In this document: one piece after another, positions 26,568 through 37,611 of the stretch
Position numbering within the stretch: the first letter of the stretch is position 1
Layout of the letters: each line of letters starts with the position of its first letter
NCBI GenBank assembly: GCA_013365325.1
Contig: JABVXV010000026.1
Location: forward strand, 310,001-374,000
Direction: 5' to 3'
Length of the DNA stretch: 64,000 nt
Source of the DNA: Dipetalonema caudispina
Lineage: Eukaryota > Nematoda > Chromadorea > Rhabditida > Onchocercidae
The notes under the pieces: model-generated
Database searches by the model: none
What the model was told of the DNA's origin: nothing
The model's input: the letters and a program-made list of their open reading frames with translations, nothing else
Translations under genes and position numbers: made by a program

Positions 26568-28077
26568 CATGCTTGCTGAATGCACTACTGTGTTCTATGG
26601 ACTATCATTCTTGGAATTTCATCTGATTGTTAAATTTTCAAGGATTTTTGAAATTACAACATCGTTGGGGAGTTAATAATTTTTGTTCTTTACATTTCAT
26701 GTACTTTGTTTTTTCATTATTTTCGGAATTAGAAATTCCGTTTTGTTTTAATTTGTTACATGGAATTTGCAGGAATTGTTTACTTGTTCTTTTTCACTTT
26801 TTCTTTCGTTGTTTGCGTACTTTTTGCACTGCTTTTATTCCCTCTGTTCATATTCTATGGATTGTTTTCTTTGAGAACTGTGAAGTATGTTTCAACCGTG
26901 TTAGGGAATCGTTATGAATAAATAAACGAATGTATTTCTGTTAATCTCATTTCAAAGCTGTAGCTAAATGACTAACCAAGACAAGATCTTATTCGAGAGT
27001 GGTAAGCAGTCTTATTATAAAAATATAAAAACATAGAAGTTTTTAGTTTTTGAAATGAGTTGGACCATCCTAAGACGAGATACATTCCTAGCATCAAATT
27101 TCACTAATTTGCAGTAATTCCGTGGTGGTTTAGATCTGAACTGTCCTTCTATCACCACCTGTGAACATCATCGATGATTTCTAGAAGCTTTATTTGAGAT
27201 TGGGATAGATGGAACGGGAAGAGTTGTAAATAGCAAAATCCCATGTTGACTTCTAGCCTAACCATAAAAATATAAATCATGTGGCATGCAGACCGATAGC
27301 CGGTTATTTTCATGCATCACTTAATCTTAATGAAGCGTCAAACGGTCGGCCATTCGAATCTATCGAATAATGTTCATTGTTTAGTACATTTCTTATTGCT
27401 TAAGATACTGCTCATTTAATTTGATCCTGAAGTTATATTTCATTATTTATGGCTTAAAGTTTAGGAGACGAAAGTTGCTTTGTTGACCTGAAGATTTAAC
27501 GCCCCGTTATAGTGAGTGGTTTTTTTTTTGGATTGCACTTAGCGTCAAGATCGATATTTTCGGGACAATAAGCTAGATCTAATTTTTTTTGGCCGGATAT
27601 AATAAGTCCTTGTATGGGACCTATTATATATATGGATTTGGATAAATTGTTTCCCGAAATTTCCAGTAATGTGTCAGAATAGTACAGAACGAGATCGTCA
27701 ACTTCAAATAAATAACGCATTTTTACAAGTAACATTTTAAATTCTATTCTGCCTGCTGGTAGTTTTCATAATTTTTTTCGATGCTTATGTTTTGAAATAT
27801 ACCAAAAAAATATATGGCGATTCATGTTACAAAAAAAAAAAAAAAAAAATATAGGCAATTTATATTACAAAAAAATATAACACTTTTAGAAATATAACCA
27901 TTAAAAATCGTTGCTATTGAGTGATTTTCGTTTTCAGCTATAAAAGTATTGCTTTATTCAATTTTAAGAAAGCAATGAATCAATCATTTAATCATTTATA
28001 ACTTTGTTCTGCTTGAAGATTAAATAAGTCGTTCATTTCATGCTTTACCATTTAGCTAAGTTAATAATTTGTTTCAG
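26568..28077. other. Spacer upstream of the bHLH exon
   Basis: I looked here for the exon encoding the basic region and first helix of the bHLH gene and did not find one. A 79-codon minus-strand open frame at 27496-27735 has no recognised family. Poly-A runs lie near 27830. The rpb-5 3' untranslated region occupies the left part. Confidence 0.4.
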
Positions 28078-28203
28078 CTTCGACAAATAATTCCAAGCTA
28101 TCCGATCAACAAAAAAATGAGCAAACAAGAAATATTACGCGGAGCAATTCGTTATCTTCGAATACTGGAATATTTACTTGGAATGCGAAATAGTTTTCTA
28201 TAA
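28078..28203 (+). CDS. bHLH transcription factor, last exon only (TAL/NHLH-like)
   Basis: This exon follows a clean acceptor (TTTGTTTCAG) and runs 41 codons to TAA. It encodes the end of helix 1, the loop and helix 2 of a basic helix-loop-helix domain: LRQIIPSYPINKKMSKQEI, then a second helix with RYLRILEYLL. Position by position this follows TAL1/LYL1/NHLH proteins (LRKLIPTHPPDKKLSKNEI in TAL1). The protein ends almost directly after helix 2. The basic region (RERxR-type) and first helix must come from an upstream exon, not found in the 1.5 kb before it. So the gene has a long intron, an exon beyond rpb-5, or it is a broken copy. Confidence 0.7.
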   Translation, partial: LRQIIPSYPINKKMSKQEILRGAIRYLRILEYLLGMRNSFL

Positions 28204-28541
28204 TAACACGGAAAATTAGTTAATTAGTAAGGAAAGTAAATATACTTCAGTAATCTATTTATTGAATGTTAAAAGTTTAGATTTATGGGAAGCTTTGAAC
28301 CTTCAATCAATAAATATTAAATGGTTTTGTAATTATAAATGAAGATTCGTAAATAATCTAACATCATGTAACATTTAATAATCAACATGCGTAAACCACA
28401 GTTTCAAACTGATTTAAATCTATTGCTAAATTTAGCATGTTCAATATTTTTCTGTTTAAAGGTCGATAATCAGAACATAACAGTTCACCTTATTACGTTT
28501 GAATAATATGAATCCATTTACTTATGCATAATTCAACATTG

Positions 28542-30505
28542 CTAATTTTTCTGACGTATTTGTTCACGGATCCATTCCGAATCATGATGATATTTCGGAT
28601 TTGATAGCAGTAATATGGTTCTTTTATATGTGAAATAATACAGTATTGCTGCTAAAATTAAACGACAAATATAAATAAATTGTTTTCATCTTACCAAAAT
28701 AATGTCCAATTTTTAAAGCAAAATCCAAAAGAAAAAAGAAATCCCCATTCGATTGGAATTTATTGGATTTCCCATTTTTTAATTTAGTTGTTTTTCAACA
28801 TTTACATGCTGTTCCGCTAACCCTCTTCAATCTCGATTTGCAGTTATCTATCATTTGATCATATGTATAACGTCTATTATTTATCAGTAGGATAAATTAC
28901 GTCTCTTGAGAGATTTTTATTTCTTATCGGTGTAGTGGAAAATGAAAAGTTAAGTTATAAAGTAAGTGAAAAAGAGTAGAATGTAAACTTGCCAATTCGT
29001 TGCAAAATATATAGTGTAAAAAATATTGTAGACCACTCATTTTGGTTTGTAACGAACCAATGTTGACGCTGCAAGAAACGTGTTATAAAATATTGTACGT
29101 AATCATCAATTTTAAACGAATATATTTTTCAAAAAAAAAAAATTCTTATGTACGTAGAAAATATCTGCATCTTTAATATATGCACTCTTCCAATTTAAAA
29201 GTAACAGAATAGCATGACTAATTGATAGAAAATAAAAATTACATAAGGATTTATTCTTCAACAGGGAAAAATGAGTGCTGAAGCAAAAAATTTTTGTTTA
29301 TTTAGATAATTCTTTATTCCGTTGTCCTTAAAATAATCTGAAATTATAATTTACTTTTCAAAGGAAAACTTTTTCGTTGTGTATAGAGAAAAGAAAAGAA
29401 CAACCTTCGCTCATATTTCTGTTTTCAAAAACACCTTGTGCTAATTAATTTCTCACTAATGAATCTGAAACTAAGGAATTCTATCGTCTTCATGATCATT
29501 GATAGAACTGCTGTTGCAGATATTACCCTATCAACAATTATCCTTCATGATTGCAATATTTCATGATCATCAGAGGCCGGATGAACAAGTCGAAGCCAAG
29601 CGTTATGTGATTCACTCTTACCCAGTTTTAACCGAATTATTCAAAACTACTGCATGGTACAATTTAATCCAATTTTTAATCGCATTCAAGGAGGAAAAAA
29701 AGTTAACAAATTTACCATATTATAGAAATGAAGAAGTACGGATAATGCAAGATACACTAAAGATAAAATAATTGTTGACGCAAATTTGCTGAGCAGTAAA
29801 GCAATAAGGCCTGCTTGAAAGACGAATGTTGATGAAAAAGCTATGAGAATAATAATAATATTGAGTACAATCAACGCATCTTGCAATCTGAAATATTATA
29901 TTTATTTAAAAAGCGTAGAAATTATGCAAAAAACCAGTCCAACAATAAATTATTGCCAAACGTTGTTTTGCTTCCAGTTAACGATAGTTTACATTATATA
30001 ACAGATGAACAGAGGGTACTGTAGTACAAGTAATGAATTCTCATTTCGTATTTCAATACTGTATACTGTTTTTTTTTTCCGAAATTCGTAGTAACAGATG
30101 AAATTTCAACACGGTTATCACACCGGAAAAAAAACTGATAAAATATCTGTATCAACGAGTAAATGTCCGAAATATCTGGAAAGTCTACCTGTAAGACTGA
30201 TTGCTGCAACTTTTTATTCTGGTTCACCTCTCTCTCTCTCTCTCTCTTTACCCGAAATTCAGGAGCCTTCCGTTTTCATTTCTTTGGATTGATAAATGTA
30301 AGATTGGGAACTTTGATTAATTGCTTATTAAGGAAATCTTATTAAATTAATGGAATCATAGAAATAATTATTGATAATCTTACAAATGAAGCATTAACTG
30401 AACGGTGCTGTCCGTTGTAATTAATATATCGAGAATATTAAATATAAGATCTAATAAGATCATACCAATTTGTACCAATAACAAAACACCGTATTTATTA
30501 GCCAT
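28542..30505 (-). CDS. tmem-138: Transmembrane protein 138
   Basis: TMEM138 is a four-pass membrane protein of the ciliary transition zone. Exons supported in transcript order: 30505-30384 (starts MANKYGVLLLVQIGMILLDL, donor GTAAG), 29887-29716 and 28651-28542 (ends in TAG). The second exon holds the best match, LQDALIVLNIIIILIAF then [16 protein letters not shown], against human [28 protein letters not shown]. The third holds AAILYYFTYKRT and the acidic tail before SEWIREQIRQ. The piece between exons 2 and 3 (human [21 protein letters not shown]) is missing from my model. Phases require a linking exon (phase 0 in, phase 1 out). A candidate open stretch at about 29137-29210 (LLLLNWKSAYIKD) does not close in phase. 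Identity is good; the full exon structure is not resolved. Confidence 0.8.
30228..30247. repeat. (CT)n microsatellite
   Basis: A 20-base CT dinucleotide tract inside the first intron of the TMEM138 gene. Confidence 0.95.
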
Positions 30506-32659
30506 TATTCCAGCTATCATTCGACTGAAATTATAACGCCGCTTATTAGCGTATATACAGATGTTGAAGAAACAGTATAAATATTAACCAATAAATTAGT
30601 ACTTTATTAAATCGAAGTAATCAGAAAGTGTCTGAGTAAAGAAGGTCAGATTAAAAAGATCAAGAAATACATGCTCTTTTGAACAGAGAAGATTTAAGAC
30701 AATTTTGAAACTTGCAAAACTACGAAAAAGACAAATATAATGAGGGAAAATCTATCTATCACATAAAAACATCTTTTCAATGATTTTATGAAATAAAATT
30801 GCAATGCTCTTAGAAATATAAAAATCAGTCGACAAACTATTCCTAAACATTATCTGTCGTTTAACTACTAAAGCTTGTCACATCGTTATTAACTGTACTT
30901 CAAATTTACTTAGAATATACAAATTTAAAACGTTAAATTCTTGAATAAAGTTTGAAATTTACCTGGAGTTATGTGCATCTGTTAATTTAGCAGAGAAAAA
31001 CCGATAAAGCCGCTTGATGTTTCGTATCCTTGGCAACCTTTTAATCGAATGTAAGCATGACTAAACATATCCTCAATGAATTGGTAAAATTCTAGTAATT
31101 TATGGGAAGGGAAGGATAATGAATGAATAATTTCGTTTCTATTTAATATAAATTTACTTATATTTTCTGAGATAATTTCATTATTGTGATTAAAAACTTC
31201 GTTACAATATTATGGAGGATCACAATAAATTTCGCAAGGATCGCAATATTCACAGCATTATGAATTTTATTAACAATTGATTGGTTAATTATATTCACAT
31301 ATCCTTTACATTCATTCCAGATGAATTACGTATATAAGGGATAATTTTCTTATCATAAGTGATAATCGCAGTGTAAGCACGACACAAACGCAAACATATA
31401 CACACGCATACATATTGCGAGCATAATTTTCATCACTTTGTTTATTTCACGTAATTCCACGGATTACTGCTTATTATACTATTCTTAATATCATTTAAAA
31501 TAACGAAAATTGATATATCATTTAAAATTAGTATGTCACCAAGGATCGATAAAGATGAAATTTGTGATAAATACTTTCATATCATACTCAATCAAAGTCA
31601 CATTAGCAACGTTTGTACAACTAAGAAATTTACTATATCGATGAAATCCTAAATTGAAATCTTTTCGTGAATAACAATTCGATATGCAAAAAAGTAAATG
31701 ATAACTTTATCTATGCTATTTCACTGCTGCTTGCTTCAGTGTTCGCCGAATTAATTTTAATCATATAAATTAAATAAAATTAATTTCAATATATTCTTAA
31801 CGGCTAATATTCATAGTGTTTCTTGAAAAGAACAATGTGAATGACAGTTTATATCGAACATTGAATTAAATAATTTATACTAAGTATTGAATGACGATTT
31901 AAGTAATACATTGAATTAAAAAATAAAACATTAAAAACAGTAGCAAATTATTATTATTTTTAAATTATGAATGCTTGCGTGAGTACTGTATAATTATAAC
32001 ATAATCATAATCACAGTCATTATGATAACTATAATCACAATCAGCATTACAGTCATGATCATTATTGTGAATGATCATGATCGTTCTGTACATTTCTGGA
32101 CTAGACTACGAACAATCATGAATTATTATGTTGATAATTCAGTTGCGATTGTTACAACTATCATAATCACTATCATCATCAGAACCATAACCATAATTAT
32201 ACTTAATGTCGTAAGTTAAAGGATAATTACGACAATAAGATGGTATTTGTAATAACTTCTAAGAAAGTTATAGATATCATAAATGGACGTTGGAAACATT
32301 CCCACCACCATAGAAATGAAAACAAAAAAATTGGAGCGCAATTGTCGCAGCCGTTAGAGCGCTGCTACTTTGAGAATTTTCAAAAAAAAATATGATGGCG
32401 CGAAAGAGCGCTCTTGGCTAGAGGTAGAAATGTATGGGGGGAGCTGAGGATGAGGGTGAAGTAAGGCGAGGGGCAGTTAGGTCAAGGGTTGTTGGTAGTC
32501 AGTAGGTCAGTGAAGCTATCAATTTCTCAAGCTGATGATTATGTTTTAAGCAATTTTATTGGCATAATAAATGTGATTTAAAAACAAGTTTTTTAAGTTG
32601 TAGGTTTAGGTTTTGAAATTTCAGAAAATCTCCAAGGAAAAAGCCGGAAAATCCATAAA
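30506..32659. other. Intergenic region, TMEM138 / pch-2 divergent promoters
   Basis: AT-rich with no supported gene. At about 31990-32215 there is a low-complexity stretch of ATAATC/ATCATN words. From about 32325 to 32520 the base composition turns GC-richer, with GCGC, GAGCGC and CGCGAAAGAGCGC words. This is the most likely pch-2 promoter. The pch-2 ATG follows at 32660. Confidence 0.5.
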
Positions 32660-35600
32660 ATGGAGAGCAACCCAAAAAATTTTATTGAGCAATTTAGCGC
32701 TTCCATTTGGGCTATGATAATGAAAGGTGTTCCTGAAGGACAGCAAGCAGTTGCCCCACCAAATTCATCTTTTCATGCGGAAATACGTCTGAATTCAACG
32801 ATGTAAGCTTTCGAATTCTCATTATAAATTGAGGTACGGTTTTCGTTCTTACATAACAAATTGTGTATAAATTGGACTAAAATATTGCTTTGGAATAACA
32901 ATGTGGCCCGTATTAGGTTTTTGGTTTTCGATTCGGATAACTACTTCCTTTTTGGATTATTCCGACTTCCTTTTTGGATTATTCCGACTCTTAATTCAAA
33001 TGAAAGATTAGTTGTATCAGATTCATTCAGTTTGTTATATCTAGCGTGAAATTGCGCTCCGTTCTGACAAAATTGATTCTGGAAATCGTGTATTTGAACT
33101 TGTCGAAAACATTCATTTAAATTTTTTTTTTTTCAATTTATAAAAAAGAAATGGCATAGGGGATTGTTTGATAGCAGTGGTATCGTTTTCCTCCTCCCTC
33201 ATGTCAGTAATTCTGTAGAAAAAACTCACTCCACCCTCATGTCAGTAAAAATTCTCTGTAGAAAAATTGTTTAACTGGTCATTCAGAACAAATTATTGGA
33301 TGAATCTGATAATTCTACGTGATGTTCACGTATTCATAAAGAGGCGATTACATGAAAGGCATTCATTGTATCAGGTACTCTCCGAAGCTTCATAATATAG
33401 AAATTGGAGTAATGAAGTAAGATCATGCTACAAAATGTTCGCTTTTGCGCAAGCACATAAAAGTATACAGTAAAAATTACATGAATACAAGCGTAAGATT
33501 ATAACTTTCCATTTCAATATTAAAGATGTTTTTATTGGGTGCGCAGTCGGCTAGTGCGTACGGCTGTTAACCGAGATGTTATGGGTTCAAGCCTACCCGC
33601 GAGCGATAAGGCGAGCTTTCCGCCATATACTCTACAATTTACAAACTTCTAGCGCGAGAAAGGATGCTGAAATGTTGTTGCCTGAAATTCACGAAGCGCT
33701 TCTATCCACCGAAAATGTTCGTAATGGTCATCCGATAGTATTACCATATGATAAAGAATTTAGTAAAATGGTTGAGAGTGTGTTTGTTGTTTGTTCGGAT
33801 ACTGCCGAAGGTTTGCTTTTTTCGACTTTTTGCGCCTTTTTTTTAAATTTTCAATGATTTTTCAAAATCATTATGGATTTTGAAGTTCTTTTATTTCTCG
33901 ATTCCAAAATAAAATTGTTTCCTTCAATTATTTCCTAGTATTTTCAGGAGAATGCTTGACAATATCTGATAGTTCGCTACCACTTACAAATGTACATCTG
34001 TATAAATTGTTGAATCGTGATGCACAAACACTGGAAGCTCAGTCAGGTGAACATGGTTCGGAGCCTAATACCGCTGGATCGCTACTATGGGAATTACCTT
34101 GTTGCGAATTTGATGGAATTTGGGAAAATTTGATTTTTGATGATTCCATTAAAGATGAGGTAAGTTGAAAATGGTTTAAATTCATAGATTATTTGGCAAC
34201 ATTAAATCTATAAATTTAAAGCCATATAAATGAAAGAGCCTATATAATTTATAATTTATTTGAATTTGTAAATTTAAATTTTAGACGGTAAATCAACCAT
34301 CGTGATGGTTCTACCGACTTTGTGTTAATTTTTCTTTTCTCTAATTTCTGGTTCGTTTTCAACTGAGCATATTATTTGGATGTTGTTTCAATCTCTTTCG
34401 GTATCCTATAAGTGCCGGACCTTTTGTTAGTTGGATAATATTGGCTTCTTTATTTTCCATCGCTAAATCTTTGCATTCTTACATCTTTCATGAAATCTGT
34501 CATGCTGTGTGTCAGAGGAAACTAGGGATCATTTAATTATTATTAAATCAGAAATTGAAATAAAAACCAAATTCACGTTTACGAAACTTTATTTGTTGCA
34601 GCTCCTCTCTTACGTTTATGCACTGGTCAGGCTTTCGGAGAAAAATGCAAATTCTGCAGTATTAAGAGTAAATCGGTTGATTTTATTGCATGGTTTGTGG
34701 TTTTAACATTGTAAATTGCTGTAATTGTAAAAAAATTCTCCGAAATAAAGCTGGAATTGGTATTTTGAATTAATAGTGAATTCAAACCTAGTTTGAATTC
34801 ACTAGGCACTCTTTTCAATGAGAATGCATGCTATGTTAACTTAAAACGTAATTTAGCTTGCAAATATATCGATTCGAATATAAAGATATTACACATTGCA
34901 GGACCACCAGGAACTGGCAAAACATCGCTTTGTAAAGGACTGGCTCAAAAGTTAGCTATACGATTTAGTCAAAAATACAGGAGGATATATTTTGTGGAAA
35001 TTAACAGTCATGGTCTTTTCTCAAAATTTTTTTCTGAGGTAACGGCACTAGAAACTAAAATATCTAGCTTGTCTGGTTACTGCAGGATCTGCCAGTCATC
35101 AGCATTATTTCGTTTCTTCCAAATATTGTCTCGCTGTAGAAATATGCCCATGAAAACTGTCAACAAGGCCAGCAGTTATAATTGTTCGTTATTATTTAAG
35201 GAAATTTTAAAACGTCAGTAATTTTCAGAGTGGCAAATTAATTCAGAATATGTTCAGACAAATTGAAGAACTCGCAGAAGATCCGAAAGCGTTTGTTTTC
35301 GTACTTATTGATGAGGGAAGTTTATGTTTATATTATCTTAACCATTTTTTCTGCCATTGATTTTTCTTCATTTATTTTAGCATTGTTATTGATATTGTGA
35401 GAACTATAAATTTTGTGAAGTATTGAATAATTAAGTTGTCCATTCAAATAATCACATTGTATAATACTTTTTGAATCAACTTGGAATTTTTAACTTCAGT
35501 CGAAATTTTTTGGCCTGAAAAAATATCAGATTTAACAGTTAAATAGTTCTGTTATTAATTATATTTCATGACATAATACCTTATCTTTTTTCAGGTAGAA

Positions 35601-36666
35601 AGCTTAACGATAGCTCGAAGTTCTTTATTAAATCGAAATGAACCAACGGATGCAATTCGTGCTGTGAATGCTGTCCTTACCCAAGTAGATTATATACGTC
35701 GACATAATAACATATTCATTTTTACTACTTCCAATATAACACAGGCTCGTCTTTTCTGTTCTTTTTTAGCCATAAAAACCATATCTATGGGAAAATTTTG
35801 TAAAATTTTATTTGGTAATAGCAACTATCATTACGCAGTGTTTTTTAGATTTTAGTTTTCAGAGTTTGGATGAAGCTTTTACGGATAGAACAGATTTAAG
35901 TCGTTTCGTTGGTTACCCTTCAGCAAATGCAGTTTATACCATATTTCGTTCATGTGTACAAGAAATGCAGAGAGTAAGTTCCAACGTCGTATATTTGGAT
36001 GTTAATTGAAAGACTTGATTTTTTTAAATATGCAATAAATTTAAATGCTGATAAAAATGACAACTGGTAAAGGTTTCAGATTGGAATTGTAGAATCAGGT
36101 CCATGGTTCTCTAAACGATATGAAGGTGGTCCATATTGTGAGAAACTTATGCAGTTATCACGGTAAAAAGCGATTTGCAGAATTATTCTTATTAGCCTTG
36201 TGTCTAAACAGTTATTACTGTAGAACGAGTGTGCATTATTATCAGGCTTGTACTGTAACAAGTAGTATACCACAGCGTGATAAATTAACGACTAGAGGTA
36301 GCTTTAGCGAGACAAACAATCTCCTTTGCAGAAAAGCTACTGGTTTAAGTGGACGTTGTTTACGGCAACTACCCGTCATCGGATATTCCAAATTACCGGT
36401 GGTAAGTCTGAATTCTTTTTTTTTTTTTTTTTGTGTGTAAGAGGTAGATTCTGTTAGTACAGTAATTCTTAAGAATTTCTACTTTTGTTTTCCGACTTTC
36501 GTTTACCAACTTTGGCGACAACTTCTTTATTCAGGATCAGTTATCCATCGATCAATGCCTTGATGTACTAGAAAAAGCCTTGAAAGAGAGACTTTCTGAA
36601 ACTCGTCCAATTCAAGCGCATGGCGAAAAATTACAATCGAGTGATTACTTAACAGATTGGTGTTGA
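32660..36666 (+). CDS. pch-2: Pachytene checkpoint protein 2 homologue (TRIP13), AAA+ ATPase
   Basis: PCH-2/TRIP13 is a hexameric AAA+ ATPase that remodels HORMA-domain proteins in meiosis and the spindle checkpoint. Exons: 32660-32802, 33653-33810, 33948-34159, 34602-34692, 34902-35038, 35229-35315, 35595-35744, 35863-35973, 36080-36162, 36332-36401, 36535-36666. The total is 1374 bp, 457 residues, and all phases agree. Visible motifs: Walker A GPPGTGKT (residues 202-209, split by an intron), Walker B ending VLIDE (272-276), then VESLTIARSS, sensor 1 FTTSNIT (319-325) and GLSGR (395-399). The intron after 35315 starts with GG instead of GT, and the one after 35744 starts with GC. If the GG site were not used, translation would stop soon after Walker B. 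The N-terminal part is longer than in TRIP13. Confidence 0.95.
32943..32986. repeat. Tandem duplication of a 22-base unit
   Basis: Two adjacent perfect copies of a 22-base unit beginning ACTTCCTTTTTGGATT, in pch-2 intron 1. A second imperfect duplication (CCTCATGTCAGTAA words) lies at about 33198-33265 in the same intron. Confidence 0.9.
33532..33605 (+). pseudogene. tRNA-Asn (GTT)-like relic
   Basis: The D-arm (GCGCAGTCGGCTAGTGCG), anticodon arm (CGGCTGTTAACCG, anticodon GTT) and T-loop (GGTTCAAGCC, a good B box) follow tRNA-Asn closely. The acceptor stem cannot form (TTATTGG against GCGAGCG) and the T stem is poorly paired, so this is a decayed tRNA or a tRNA-derived SINE head rather than a working gene. 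It sits in pch-2 intron 1, 47 bp before the acceptor of exon 2. Confidence 0.75.
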
Positions 36667-36781
36667 CCGTAACCCCTCCAATTTATCCCATCATCGACTT
36701 TGAACTTTCATGCTTGATATCTCTCCGTGCCACCCATTTTTCTAGTGGTATTCGTTTTTTAAATTAATCGTACTGTGCAGT

Positions 36782-36916
36782 ATGAAAACCACAATTATGC
36801 CTTCGAGAATTTGTTGTCGGTGTGGAATTCTTTGTTGTTGCAGAATTTGCTGCTGTGAGAGATTAACTCATTATTTTAACAAATGCCTCTCCGTAGCAAA
36901 ATTATTATTGTTGTGA
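36782..36916 (+). other. Cysteine-rich 44-codon ORF, coding status unknown
   Basis: It runs from ATG to TGA 116 bases downstream of the pch-2 stop. Ten of its 44 residues are cysteine, clustered as CCRCGILCCCRICCC, followed by a Leu-rich end. There is no signal peptide and no family match that I recognise. It may be translated separately, be part of the pch-2 3' untranslated region, or be chance. Confidence 0.2.
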
Positions 36917-37578
36917 AATATGTTGTATCGTCGTAAATTTATTGCTTTATCAAATCGCAATTTTTCCTACTTTTAGTATAGAAGTCGTTTCGCAATTCTC
37001 TTCTTGAGTTTAATCGCACTATTATTATCATTAAAAAACGTTCGTTGGGCTTGCAGTCTTCCTTTCCAGTGTAAGTAGTTTCTCTCCGGAATCCTTCACG
37101 GCATCGGTAGCGATGATGGTGATAATTGTAATGGTGGCTCCATATTTGGTTTACTACCATTTTCCTTTGCACAATCTAAAACCTATGAATTTTAATTTTT
37201 CCACTGAAAGCGAATGACCGAAGAATACCCCATATGACCCATACGAAACTGGTCCAATCGCAAGCACGACTTCATAGCTTTTCCCGCGGTACTGTTGAAC
37301 TTATGAAATGCGTACTTTCATAATATTAGAAGCGCATGAGCATGTTATATGTAAAAAGTACAAGCAATGTACTCTGACATTGACTGTTCTAAATTTAGGG
37401 TCGGTTTTTCCTGTCCACAGACATTTTGTCTGTTGAAATGCCTGCCATATTTTCATTTTGTCATGCAAAGACAAAGACGAACCACTTAGTTCATGAAGAA
37501 ATATGGTTGACTAGGAAGTTCAGAAAGGATGCAAAAATGTGTACAACAAAACTTTTGAATATCGTAATCGACAGTGGT

Positions 37579-37611
37579 GATAATAATAATAATAATAATA
37601 GTAATAATAAT
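37579..37611. repeat. (AAT)n microsatellite
   Basis: About ten AAT units with one interruption (AGT). In the plus-strand frame this gives an Asn run. Confidence 0.95.

Noticed and set aside
27496..27735. 79-codon minus-strand frame near the bHLH exon
   Set aside because: Starts at a reasonable ATG but has no recognised family, no splice context, and includes a lysine run from simple sequence.
28660..28790. Candidate TMEM138 linking exon ending at a GTAAG near 28694
   Set aside because: The phase would fit the last exon, but the open frame upstream has no AG acceptor anywhere, so it cannot be an exon.
29499..29771. 90-codon plus-strand frame
   Set aside because: Lies antisense to the TMEM138 exon at 29716-29887, which has clear family similarity; the plus-strand frame has none.
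31990..32219. 65-codon Ile/Thr-rich frame
   Set aside because: Translation of an ATAATC/ATCATN low-complexity stretch.
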